Below, in pieces: positions 1-7,006 of a DNA stretch of 36,137 bases. The notes under the pieces are model-generated. The model was given only the letters and a program-made list of their open reading frames with translations. It did not search any database and had not been told where the DNA came from. The stretch comes from Deltaproteobacteria bacterium (lineage in GTDB: Bacteria; Desulfobacterota; Syntrophobacteria; Syntrophobacterales; Syntrophobacteraceae): positions 1 through 36,137 of the forward strand of contig JAJYDE010000042.1 in assembly GCA_021777755.1 (NCBI GenBank), read 5' to 3'. A program made the position numbers and the translations under genes. Each line of letters begins with the position of its first letter. Positions within the stretch are counted from its first letter, which is position 1.

Positions 1-868
1 GGGTCATTCCGCCCTTGCCGGGAAACACAAGGTCGGAAGTAACCGGCAAGCCCCGGATAGCATCAAGTGCCTGTGTGCTCACAGCCAAAGTGATGGTCTT
101 CCCGCTCTTGGGGTTTCTGAGAGTCACGGTGGCGCGTTCGAGATCAATATCATTCCAGGCAAGCCGCATAAGCTCCCCGCGCCGAAAGCCCGTGAGCATG
201 GCGAATCGGACGAATGCCGCCGATTCTCGACAAGGCCAGTTATCCAGGGTATCGAGCAGCCTTCGCGTCTCTTCCTCTGTGAGCATTTCAGTCTTCTGGT
301 TATCGACCTTGGGCATGGACACGGAATCAACCGGGTTCTTGCCGTCATACAGGTTCCACTTTCTCGCAAGGTTGAAGAGGCGCCTGACGATGACAAGCTG
401 GTGCTTTATGGTCTGCGCTGCGAAGGGTGTCCCGCGCGAACTCTTGCCTTTCTTGAGTTCGCTTTTCATCTTCTCGACATCAAGAGCGGTAATGTCGGCA
501 AGGGCTTTCGAACCGAAGCGCGGTTCAATGTGCGCCCGGTAGTAATATTCGTCGTCCTTCCACGACTTCTTGTGTTCTTTGGCCCAAGGCAGGTACTTTC
601 CCCACACGTCCGCCAGGGTGAGCGGCTTTCCCTGCATCCTGTGCTCGGAAATGTCGAATTCGCCCCGGACCAGATCGGACTTTAAAGCCGCTTCGACTTC
701 GCGGGCAATGGTGAGGTTGTCCACAATCCGATTTGCCCGGCGTCCCTTGCTTGAAACACTGACTCGATACTTGCGGTCGCGTCCGAAGGGCTTCCCGCAT
801 TTCGTGCATTTCTTCGAATCCAGGGAGCAGCTATTTCGACATTCCGAACAGTAGATTTGAATCGCCAT
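1..868 (-). CDS. Tyrosine-type site-specific integrase (C-terminus cut off by window edge)
   Basis: Phage or genomic-island integrase of the tyrosine recombinase family, which catalyses att-site strand exchange. Translation from the ATG at 868 gives 289 residues with no stop before the window edge. The N-terminus has a zinc-ribbon-like pattern, C7xxC10 and C21xxC24. A SAM-like core-binding region follows (about residues 75-160), then the start of the catalytic domain with the first catalytic Arg, R229, in TGFRRGEL. The HxxR, second His and Tyr motifs lie beyond the window. The start sits 3' of three direct repeats and about 170 bp from a truncated tRNA-Arg, the usual arrangement of an integrase beside its attachment site. 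The family call is firm; the type of element (prophage or island) cannot be told from here. Confidence 0.93.
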   Translation of the reverse strand, partial: MAIQIYCSECRNSCSLDSKKCTKCGKPFGRDRKYRVSVSSKGRRANRIVDNLTIAREVEAALKSDLVRGEFDISEHRMQGKPLTLADVWGKYLPWAKEHKKSWKDDEYYYRAHIEPRFGSKALADITALDVEKMKSELKKGKSSRGTPFAAQTIKHQLVIVRRLFNLARKWNLYDGKNPVDSVSMPKVDNQKTEMLTEEETRRLLDTLDNWPCRESAAFVRFAMLTGFRRGELMRLAWNDIDLERATVTLRNPKSGKTITLAVSTQALDAIRGLPVTSDLVFPGKGGMT

Positions 869-887
869 GGCCGGACCTCCATTCCCC

Positions 888-919
888 TTGCGTGCATTCT
901 TGCGTGCATATTGCGTGCA
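888..919. repeat. Three direct copies of TTGCGTGCA upstream of the integrase
   Basis: The 9-mer TTGCGTGCA occurs exactly at 888-896, 900-908 and 911-919, with periods of 12 and 11 bp, about one helical turn. The array lies between the integrase start (868) and the tRNA-fragment att site (from 1036). By analogy with lambda-type systems it may be an arm-type integrase site, an excisionase site or an operator for int. The repeat is seen directly; the role is inferred. Confidence 0.75.
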
Positions 920-1035
920 CGGATTCGGATTAAACCGTCAAAAACCATCCCGACAGGTAACGCCATGATTACCCGGAAACCGTTGTTATGTCAAGGTTTA
1001 TCTCAAGGAAGGAAAAACTGTCAAAAGGTATTTAG

Positions 1036-1082
1036 ACGGACTTCTAATCCGTAGGTCGAGCGTTCGAATCGCCCCAGGCGTA
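1036..1082 (+). other. Attachment-site scar: 3' half of tRNA-Arg(UCU)
   Basis: The sequence contains a perfect anticodon arm, ACGGA-CTTCTAA-TCCGT (1036-1052, anticodon TCT at 1043-1045). A variable segment follows, then a T-arm with loop TTCGAAT (1063-1069) and a CAGGCGT acceptor strand (1075-1081). No D-arm or 5' acceptor strand precedes it, so this is not a complete tRNA gene. Integration into the 3' end of a tRNA leaves exactly such a duplicate at the distal end of an element. The integrase on the left and a tRNA-style terminator on the right support that reading. The intact tRNA should lie to the left of this window. Confidence 0.8.
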
Positions 1083-1092
1083 CTAACAAAAG

Positions 1093-1130
1093 AAAGGACT
1101 TGACGAACTTTTCGTCAAGTCCTTTTTCTT
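1093..1130 (+). terminator. Strong intrinsic terminator after the tRNA-Arg fragment
   Basis: A perfect 12-bp stem, GGACTTGACGAA (1096-1107) with TTCGTCAAGTCC (1111-1122), has a 3-nt loop and is followed by TTTTTCTTT. A-rich flanking bases extend the pairing, so it may work in both directions. It lies just after the tRNA fragment and is most simply the original terminator of the host tRNA gene. Confidence 0.85.
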
Positions 1131-1149
1131 TGGTGTGCAGGCCCTGTGC
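1123..1149 (+). repeat. Post-tRNA sequence block, copy 1
   Basis: TTTTTCTTTGGTG (1123-1135) is followed by GCA at 1137-1139 and TGTGC at 1145-1149. The same three blocks occur with identical spacing after tRNA-Trp at 16250-16276. It overlaps the U-tract of the terminator and extends beyond it. Confidence 0.6.
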
Positions 1150-1235
1150 ACGGTCCATTTTAATGGCGCTCTTGCCCGCAGTTCTCTTGACTTTTTTCTA
1201 ACATCCCCGGCTATCGTTTAGGCCTCCGCCGCGGG

Positions 1236-1988
1236 TCAACCATGGATTTTGATTTGCCGCAGCTTTGTCCAGGTACTCTCCGAATACCAGACGTCAACAA
1301 ACTCGCGCAGGGATTCTTGTGCCCCGTCAGCCATTTTCCGAACGATCGGTTTTCGAAGCAGCCATTTTACAATCCTGTAGGGTTCGGAGTCTTTTCGGGC
1401 GAGTTCCAAGGCGACTGTTTTCACCCGCTCCTCGAAGTCCGCCTCTTCGACGGCTTCATCGACCAGGTTCATGGCCAGGGCCTCTTCGGCCGGATACATT
1501 GCTCCCAAAAGCAGAATTCGCTCGGCGTTTCTATCTCCCACAAGGCTTCTCAGCATCTCCACGCCTCCGGTAAACATCGGAGCGCCGAAAGTGATTTCGT
1601 TCAGGCCGATCTTCGCCTTGCCCTTGACCATGACCCTGCAGTCGCAGGTCATTGCCAGAAGACATCCTCCGGCTATGGTGTGGCCATTCAGAGCGGCCAC
1701 CACGGGCTTGGGAAAAAGGTATACCTGATCGCAAAGAGCGCTGAACTTGGTTAAAAACCTGGTAAATTCGTCTTTCGAATAGTTCAGAAACTCCGGGATG
1801 TCGAAACCAAAGGAGAAAAAACTCCCGGTGCCGCGCAATATCACGGCCTTTACGGACGGATCGCTCTCCATGTCGCGGAAGCAGGTGGAAAACTCATCGA
1901 CCAAAGGTTCACTGAAGGCGTTTACCTTGCCCCTGGAAATGGTAAGAGTGGCCAGTCCTTCATTATTTGAAACAGTTAAAAAGCCCAT
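1236..1988 (-). CDS. Enoyl-CoA hydratase/isomerase family protein, resembles delta3,delta2-enoyl-CoA isomerase
   Basis: A 250-residue crotonase-fold protein. The ATG at 1988 is preferred over an upstream ATG at 2042 because it follows AGGAGAGG closely and the protein then begins at the family start. The oxyanion-hole segment NGHTIAGGC (residues 101-109) is present. The first hydratase Glu, normally in GGGCE, is Leu here (L110), while the second acid remains in IGLNEITFG (E131). That single-Glu pattern, and the downstream NAERILLLGAMYPAEEAL region, resemble mitochondrial ECI1-type isomerases, which move cis or trans 3-enoyl double bonds to trans-2 for beta-oxidation. The true substrate is unproven. 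It lies 74 nt downstream of an isochorismatase-family gene on the same strand, probably one transcript. Confidence 0.85.
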   Translation of the reverse strand: MGFLTVSNNEGLATLTISRGKVNAFSEPLVDEFSTCFRDMESDPSVKAVILRGTGSFFSFGFDIPEFLNYSKDEFTRFLTKFSALCDQVYLFPKPVVAALNGHTIAGGCLLAMTCDCRVMVKGKAKIGLNEITFGAPMFTGGVEMLRSLVGDRNAERILLLGAMYPAEEALAMNLVDEAVEEADFEERVKTVALELARKDSEPYRIVKWLLRKPIVRKMADGAQESLREFVDVWYSESTWTKLRQIKIHG

Positions 1989-2062
1989 CCTCTCTCCTAA
2001 TTTAAAAATAATTCTCGGCCCGGTCGCATTTTTTTGCTTCATTCATCTCGGGCCGCAGTCGG

Positions 2063-2629
2063 CTATTTGAGTTTTTTAAGCATCGGCAGAAGCGTACGGA
2101 ATTCCTTTGTGCCGCCCTGGTGAAGCAGTTGATAAACGATCATTTCGGTGGAACTGATCACGGCGCCGGCCCTGTCCATGTGCTGAATGCCCGTCTGCCT
2201 GTTGAGTTGGCTTCTCGATGAGACGGCGTCCACCGGTACATGAACCCGGTAACCCAGGCGAAGGGCGCCGATAGCGGTGTGGAAGATGCAAATGTGGCCT
2301 TCGATGCCTGCCAGCAGGAGTGTTTTTCGGCCCGTGCGGCGAATTGCCCGCGCTATTTGCTCGTTTTCGAAAGAGTCGAACTCCATTTTGCTTAAGATTG
2401 CCGGATCTTTAACCAGTCCGCTCAGCTCGGGTAAAAATCGGCCGAGCTTATCCGGATTTTGAACTGTGAAGATAACGGGAATATTGAAAACCTTGGCCAC
2501 CTCGATCAGCGCACCGGTATTCGAGACCGTCAAGTCGCGATCCTCACAAAGATCGAGCAAGGACTTTTGAATATCGATCAGCAAAAGAAGACATTCGGCC
2601 GGATTCAAAAATTCCTGGTACTGGTTCAT
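2063..2629 (-). CDS. Isochorismatase-family cysteine hydrolase (ISOC2/YcaC-like)
   Basis: A 188-residue alpha/beta cysteine hydrolase. The family triad is visible: D19 in LLLIDIQ, K81 in ILSKMEF and C114 in GIEGHICIFHTA. The downstream segment GYRVHVPVDAVSSRS is typical of the ISOC1/ISOC2 and YcaC branch, whose physiological substrates are mostly unknown. It is probably not a true isochorismatase. The ATG at 2629 has a good ribosome site (GGAGGG, 8 nt upstream). It is followed 74 nt later by the enoyl-CoA isomerase-like gene; co-transcription is inferred from spacing and strand. Confidence 0.88.
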   Translation of the reverse strand: MNQYQEFLNPAECLLLLIDIQKSLLDLCEDRDLTVSNTGALIEVAKVFNIPVIFTVQNPDKLGRFLPELSGLVKDPAILSKMEFDSFENEQIARAIRRTGRKTLLLAGIEGHICIFHTAIGALRLGYRVHVPVDAVSSRSQLNRQTGIQHMDRAGAVISSTEMIVYQLLHQGGTKEFRTLLPMLKKLK

Positions 2630-2697
2630 TCTTTATCCCTCCGGTTCGGGGTGCGGGTATTCGAAATCCGTCCTTAAAGATAGGACCGCCACAGTCC

Positions 2698-2739
2698 TTG
2701 AATCGCACAGCAGAAAATAAATGGCAAGCACGCTTTCAT
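2698..2739 (-). repeat. Decayed partial copy of the 3' end of the neighbouring membrane-protein gene
   Basis: The 42 bp here match 2870-2911 with about six mismatches. On the minus strand this segment reads NESVLAIYFLLCDS, against YESVLGISFLLSDS near the C-terminus of the adjacent gene. The rest of the duplicate is unrecognisable. A short ORF runs through it but has no convincing start. It looks like the remnant of a tandem paralogue. Confidence 0.6.
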
Positions 2740-2828
2740 TGAGGTTTTCTGATTTTTGGATCTTTGCGGGATGGGGATGCAAAACCATACCCGGTCTTCG
2801 ACTTGAGCGGGTTTTCGAACGAACACCG

Positions 2829-3218
2829 CTATTTCGTGTATTTTGAAGAAAAATATGCCGCGATCTTTTTTGAATCGCTCAGCAGAAAAGAAATCCCGAG
2901 CACGCTTTCATAGAAAACGAACAGCAGACAGAAACAAAGGCTCGGGATAGTGATAAAGATCGGCAGTTCGAAAAATTTATGGATCAAAATATTGACCCCT
3001 TCCCAGCTTGTGCAAGCATGCGAGAAACCGGGGAGCATCCAGGAAGTATTCAAGTCGAGAAACCTCGAAAACTTCAGCCAATAAAATGCCTGACAGGCGG
3101 AAAGAAACACGGCTGGAAATAAACAGAGCCACAGGGAAAACATCCTGAAAAGCCAGTTCAAACGATAAGTGAAATTTCCGTCATGGCCTGCGGGCTTCAC
3201 AGAAGAGAGCGTATCCAT
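2829..3218 (-). CDS. Small integral membrane protein of unknown function
   Basis: I do not recognise this 129-residue protein. The ATG at 3218 is chosen because GGAGG (3229-3233) sits 10 nt upstream. A longer in-frame extension to 3512 overlaps the divergent gene and reads poorly. There are two clear hydrophobic segments, one around residues 26-48 (FRMFSLWLCLFPAVFLSACQ) and one around 87-112 (PIFITIPSLCFCLLFVFY). A partial decayed duplicate lies just downstream. The gene is divergent from the zinc-ribbon protein gene, with about 240 bp between them. Confidence 0.6.
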   Translation of the reverse strand: MDTLSSVKPAGHDGNFTYRLNWLFRMFSLWLCLFPAVFLSACQAFYWLKFSRFLDLNTSWMLPGFSHACTSWEGVNILIHKFFELPIFITIPSLCFCLLFVFYESVLGISFLLSDSKKIAAYFSSKYTK

Positions 3219-3460
3219 TTTTTTAGGTCCTCCGGGGTGGCCTCTTCGTTGCGTGATTTTGCAAATTTTCCTCCACACCGTGAAGATTCCGTCGTTTTCC
3301 CGGCGGAATAAATCGGTTAATTTAATCATAACAAATTCATTCAAGTCCAGTAATTCCTGGAATTTATGGCAACCCCCGGAGGGCTTCCGCCAAGGCAATG
3401 GATTTGCTTGATCTCTGCCGGGCGTGCACGTAGTGTTCACTATTACGGAGGTTTGTCGAT

Positions 3461-4162
3461 ATGGCCAATCCCGAAGATGACGAGAGAAAAGAAAGCAGGC
3501 CGGGTTCCGCATTGAAGACTTTGACTCCGGGTGAGCTGCGCAAAGGGCTCTACTGCCCCTCCTGCGGAACGCTCCACTACCTTGACAACGCCAAAGACTT
3601 CCTCAGGGGGCGATGCACCGAGTGCGGATCGCCCTTCGATCTCAGGGTAAAGTTCCACCGCGGCGCACGGCGCGAAGTCGCCTATCCCGTCCTGGCGGCG
3701 CTGATATCGGCCTTCATATGGATTTTGTTTTTACCCGGTGGAAGTAATATTCAACCCGAACGCAGCCTGAAGTCCGCCCTGCCTGCGCGGCAAAAGACCG
3801 CGCCGGTCGCCACGCCCCACGCCTCGACAGCGGTCAAGGTGGAAAAACTGCCTCCCCCCCCGGCCTCGAGTGCACCCCCGAAGTCACTGGCGCCTGCCGA
3901 CAAGGCTCCCGTGGAGCTTACACCTTCCAGCGTCCCGAACCAACAGCCACCTGAAGCTCCCGCAGTGGGACCGCCAGCGCCCGCCGCGCCCGCGCAAAAG
4001 GAGGAGCAAGGGCCAAAAAACGTCCCTGACAGATCGCAACCGAGATCAAACTACAATGACCGCGCACCAGGCATGGGAGCACCGGGTGGAAGATCGACCG
4101 CACCGAGGGAGAAAAAAGACGATCTGATGGATATTCCTCTTCCCGGGTCAGGCGGGCAGTAG
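3461..4162 (+). CDS. Zinc-ribbon, single-pass membrane protein with Pro/Ala-rich tail
   Basis: A 233-residue protein of unknown function. Residues 32-55 form a CPSC...CTEC four-cysteine zinc ribbon. A single hydrophobic segment follows (about 74-92), then a long Pro/Ala/Lys-rich disordered tail to the C-terminus. Topology would put the ribbon in the cytoplasm and the proline-rich tail in the periplasm, where such tails often span the wall or bind partners; that is inference. The start ATG follows GGAGG about 10 nt upstream. It converges on the TPR-protein gene at the end of the large minus-strand operon. Confidence 0.75.
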   Translation: MANPEDDERKESRPGSALKTLTPGELRKGLYCPSCGTLHYLDNAKDFLRGRCTECGSPFDLRVKFHRGARREVAYPVLAALISAFIWILFLPGGSNIQPERSLKSALPARQKTAPVATPHASTAVKVEKLPPPPASSAPPKSLAPADKAPVELTPSSVPNQQPPEAPAVGPPAPAAPAQKEEQGPKNVPDRSQPRSNYNDRAPGMGAPGGRSTAPREKKDDLMDIPLPGSGGQ

Positions 4163-4168
4163 CAACAG

Positions 4169-4197
4169 GGGCCCTCGAATTAGCCGGCCCTTCTTCT
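4169..4197. terminator. Possible weak terminator between converging genes
   Basis: GGGCC (4169-4173) can pair with GGCCC (4186-4190), and TTCTTCT follows. The 40-bp space separates two converging genes, where a terminator is expected. The stem is short and the U-tract is interrupted. Confidence 0.3.
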
Positions 4198-4203
4198 ACC
4201 CCT

Positions 4204-6228
4204 TCAGTGATCCGTTGCGTGTTGGGGGTGACCTTTATCGCCATTTTGGGATTTTTTCCCCGCGGGCGTCTTTCCGCTTGCGGCCCTTTTGGGCTTCACG
4301 GCGCCGGCGGGGGGTTTGGGGTTCTTTTTTTCCGGGGCGCCCTTGGACGCCGCCTTCAACCCTCCGTGCTGCAACTGCTCGAGCTTTACTCTTTCGTAAT
4401 CCTGTTGCGCCTTCTTATCCTTGAAATCAAGCTTTAGTACGGTCTGAAGTTGGGCGGCGGCGGCGCTGTAATTGCCTTGCTTTTCGTAGATATAGGCCGC
4501 AAGGCGGTGGTATTCCTTCTGCTGGGGCTGGAGTCGGACGAGTTGTTCGAGTTCGTGCAGGGCGGACTTTTGGTCGCCAAGCTTTGTGGCCGCTTCCAGA
4601 AGATATTTATGCACGTTGACCGAATTGGGGTTTTGAGCCGCCATGGAGCGGAAAAAAGTCTGCATGCCTTTGTAGTCTTTCTTTTGAGCAAAAGACCTGT
4701 AGAGGGCGTCGAGATTTCCCGAGTCATTGGGGCTAAGCTTTGCGAGCTGGAGGCGAACTCTGGCCTGGCCGTTTGCGTCGTTTGTCTTCTGGTAGACGAC
4801 AAGCAGTTGTTTCAGGCTTTTAGTGTCTTGCGGAGCCAAGGCGACAAGGCTCTTAAGGGGGGCCACGGCTTTGTCGTAGCTTTTCTGCTGAATGTAGAGC
4901 ATCGCCAGATTGAAAAGGTATTTTCGGTTATTTGGATCGGCGTGCAGAAGCTTTTGGTAAGCGGCGATTTCGCCGGGCTGATCATTTGTTTTCTGCTCCA
5001 AAGCCACAAGGTTGACAAGTGCCTGTTTGTCGCCGGGGTTTTCCTTGACCATCGTTTCGTAGATGGACTTGGCCCTGCCGAATTTTCCCGCTTTAATGCA
5101 GAGGTCGGCGACCAGCCCAAGGGTCTTCGGGTCGTTGGGGTTTTTTTGCAGGTACTTTTCAAATGCCGCCAGGGCCTCATCGGTCTTGCCGGTGCGCATG
5201 AGGGTCACGGCGAGGTTATACTGCACATCGGAGTTCTGCATCCCGGCATTTTGGGCATCCCGCCAGGCCCGGGCGGCGCCTTGCCAGTCCTTGCGGGCTC
5301 CCGCCAGCTCGGCAATTTCCACCAGGACCTGGGTTCGGAAGGGCTGCGGAAAGTCGCGCACATGCTTTTCAAGAAAACCCTGGGCCTGGCTGACGCTCTT
5401 TTTCTTTTTCAAGTAGTTTAGAAAATCTGCGAAAGTTTGCTTATCGCCGGTCATTTTCATGAGAGCCAGGTAGAGCCGGAGGGCCTCGTTCGGTTTATTC
5501 TCGGCCTGGTAGATCATAAGAAGCTTTTCGGAGATGTCCCGGGATTCTCCGGACTGGTTGATTTCCTTATAGAGCTTTTCGGCTTCCTTATAGTGTTTGA
5601 TATCGAAATAGAGTCCGGCAAGCTGGGTTTTGATGAGTATGTTGGAGCTGTTGTCGGCAAGGGCCTTTTCCAGGTATTCAATTCTCAGATCGAGGTCGGG
5701 AGTCGCGTTGGCCTTGCTCAGCCAGTCCTTGTAGTCGAGTTGGACAAGGAAGGTGACCTTGCCTATCGGCCGGTTCCAGAGCAATACCGTGATGACGAGA
5801 CTCTTGGGTTTTTCAAAGGATTCTCCGGAAAAAAGATCCCTTATGACCATGCCCGGAGGCGTTGTGAGGGGCTTGATATCGACCTCGGGGCTTACGACCC
5901 TGGTCCCCCAGGAGAGCCACCCGTCGGTTTTTACGGCCGTAAGTTGCAGCGTGTCCCTCGGGTTGATCACGACCTGCGAATCGGGAAGCAGGAGCATGTC
6001 CTGCCCGTTATGCAGGAAATTAAGCGCCATGAGCCTGCCGGGAAAGATCTTCCCCTTCGGCAGCAAAAAAAACAAGGCTGCGCCCAAAAGCGCCAATACA
6101 ACCACGCCGATGACAATCGCGCGCCCGTGTCCGGACGACCGCGGTTTTTTCTCCTTCTCCCTTCGACCGCTGTAAAAGGGACCGGCAGACCCATAAGGAT
6201 AACCTCGCCTCGAATTCATCTCAGGCAT
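4204..6228 (-). CDS. Membrane-anchored TPR-repeat protein
   Basis: A 674-residue protein. A basic cytoplasmic N-terminus precedes one transmembrane segment (about residues 37-56). About 130 residues follow with no recognised motif, then a long array of tetratricopeptide repeats (for example VQYNLAVTLMRTGKTDEAL and RKYLFNLAMLYIQQKSYDKA), and a Lys/Pro-rich C-terminal tail. TPR arrays mediate protein-protein contacts; the partner is unknown, and the bulk is probably periplasmic. The ATG at 6228 shares its A with the TGA stop of rluB (TGATG), so translation is probably coupled. A GTG one codon earlier is an alternative. It is the last gene of the large operon. Confidence 0.85.
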   Translation of the reverse strand: MPEMNSRRGYPYGSAGPFYSGRREKEKKPRSSGHGRAIVIGVVVLALLGAALFFLLPKGKIFPGRLMALNFLHNGQDMLLLPDSQVVINPRDTLQLTAVKTDGWLSWGTRVVSPEVDIKPLTTPPGMVIRDLFSGESFEKPKSLVITVLLWNRPIGKVTFLVQLDYKDWLSKANATPDLDLRIEYLEKALADNSSNILIKTQLAGLYFDIKHYKEAEKLYKEINQSGESRDISEKLLMIYQAENKPNEALRLYLALMKMTGDKQTFADFLNYLKKKKSVSQAQGFLEKHVRDFPQPFRTQVLVEIAELAGARKDWQGAARAWRDAQNAGMQNSDVQYNLAVTLMRTGKTDEALAAFEKYLQKNPNDPKTLGLVADLCIKAGKFGRAKSIYETMVKENPGDKQALVNLVALEQKTNDQPGEIAAYQKLLHADPNNRKYLFNLAMLYIQQKSYDKAVAPLKSLVALAPQDTKSLKQLLVVYQKTNDANGQARVRLQLAKLSPNDSGNLDALYRSFAQKKDYKGMQTFFRSMAAQNPNSVNVHKYLLEAATKLGDQKSALHELEQLVRLQPQQKEYHRLAAYIYEKQGNYSAAAAQLQTVLKLDFKDKKAQQDYERVKLEQLQHGGLKAASKGAPEKKNPKPPAGAVKPKRAASGKTPAGKKSQNGDKGHPQHATDH

Positions 6229-6977
6229 CACTCCATGTAAAGATTGGCTTCCTCGTAGATTTTCCGGATTTCCTGCGGGCCGAGCGCTCGATGCCCGCCC
6301 GAGGGCAATTTTCCAAGAACCACCGGCCCGTAGGCTATGCGCCTGATCTTCAAGACCGGATGTCCGACCGCAAGTCCCATGCGCTTGATCTGGCGATTCC
6401 AGCCCTGGTGCAGAGTGATCCGCAGCCAGGCCGAGCCGGGAAGTCGTCCGATCACCTCAACTTCGGCCGGGGCGGTGACGCCTTCTTCGATTCGCACCCC
6501 CCCGCGCAGTTCTTCTATCGCTTTTTTGTCGGGATGTCCCTTTATTTTTACATCATAGACCTTGGTGATTCCATAACGGGGATGCAGGAGCCGATTGGCG
6601 AGTTCTCCATCATTAGTGAGCAGCAGCAAGCCTTCGGCGTCATAGTCCAGCCTGCCCACCGGGAAAACACGCGTTGGCAAACCCGGAAAAAAATCCATAA
6701 CGGTTTTTCGTCCTTGGGGATCGGAAACCGTGGTGACACAACCGGCGGGCTTGTTGAAGGCCAAAAGCACCCGGCCCGGCTTCACGGAGATTTCCTTGTC
6801 ATCAACGCGAACGAGGTCTTTTAAAGGATCGACGCTCGAGCCCAGTTCGGCCCTGCGGCCGTTGACTTCGACTCTACCCTGCCGAATCATTTGCTCGGCG
6901 GCGCGCCTGGATGCGACGCCCGCCTGCGCAAGAAATTTTTGAAGCCGCATTAGGCCCGTGGCCTGAACTTCGCTCAC
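6228..6977 (-). CDS. rluB: 23S rRNA pseudouridine synthase, RsuA/RluB family
   Basis: A 249-residue pseudouridine synthase. An S4 RNA-binding domain occupies about residues 10-60 (MRLQKFLAQAGVASRRAAEQ). The catalytic domain carries the family motif GRLDYDAEGLLLLTNDGEL, whose first Asp is the nucleophile position. RluB modifies helix 89 of 23S rRNA in E. coli; the exact target here (RluB, RluE, RluF or RsuA type) cannot be fixed by eye, but context and length favour RluB. The start is a GTG at 6977; an ATG at 6950 is a plausible alternative. It lies 29 nt after trpS and overlaps the TPR gene at its stop. Confidence 0.88.
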   Translation of the reverse strand: MSEVQATGLMRLQKFLAQAGVASRRAAEQMIRQGRVEVNGRRAELGSSVDPLKDLVRVDDKEISVKPGRVLLAFNKPAGCVTTVSDPQGRKTVMDFFPGLPTRVFPVGRLDYDAEGLLLLTNDGELANRLLHPRYGITKVYDVKIKGHPDKKAIEELRGGVRIEEGVTAPAEVEVIGRLPGSAWLRITLHQGWNRQIKRMGLAVGHPVLKIRRIAYGPVVLGKLPSGGHRALGPQEIRKIYEEANLYME

Positions 6978-7006
6978 CCTGGTCGAAATCCTTTCCCTCC
7001 CCCCGC

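Noticed and set aside
4450-5421. Plus-strand frame of 323 codons
   Set aside because: Antisense to the TPR gene; its hydrophobic look mirrors the TPR codons.
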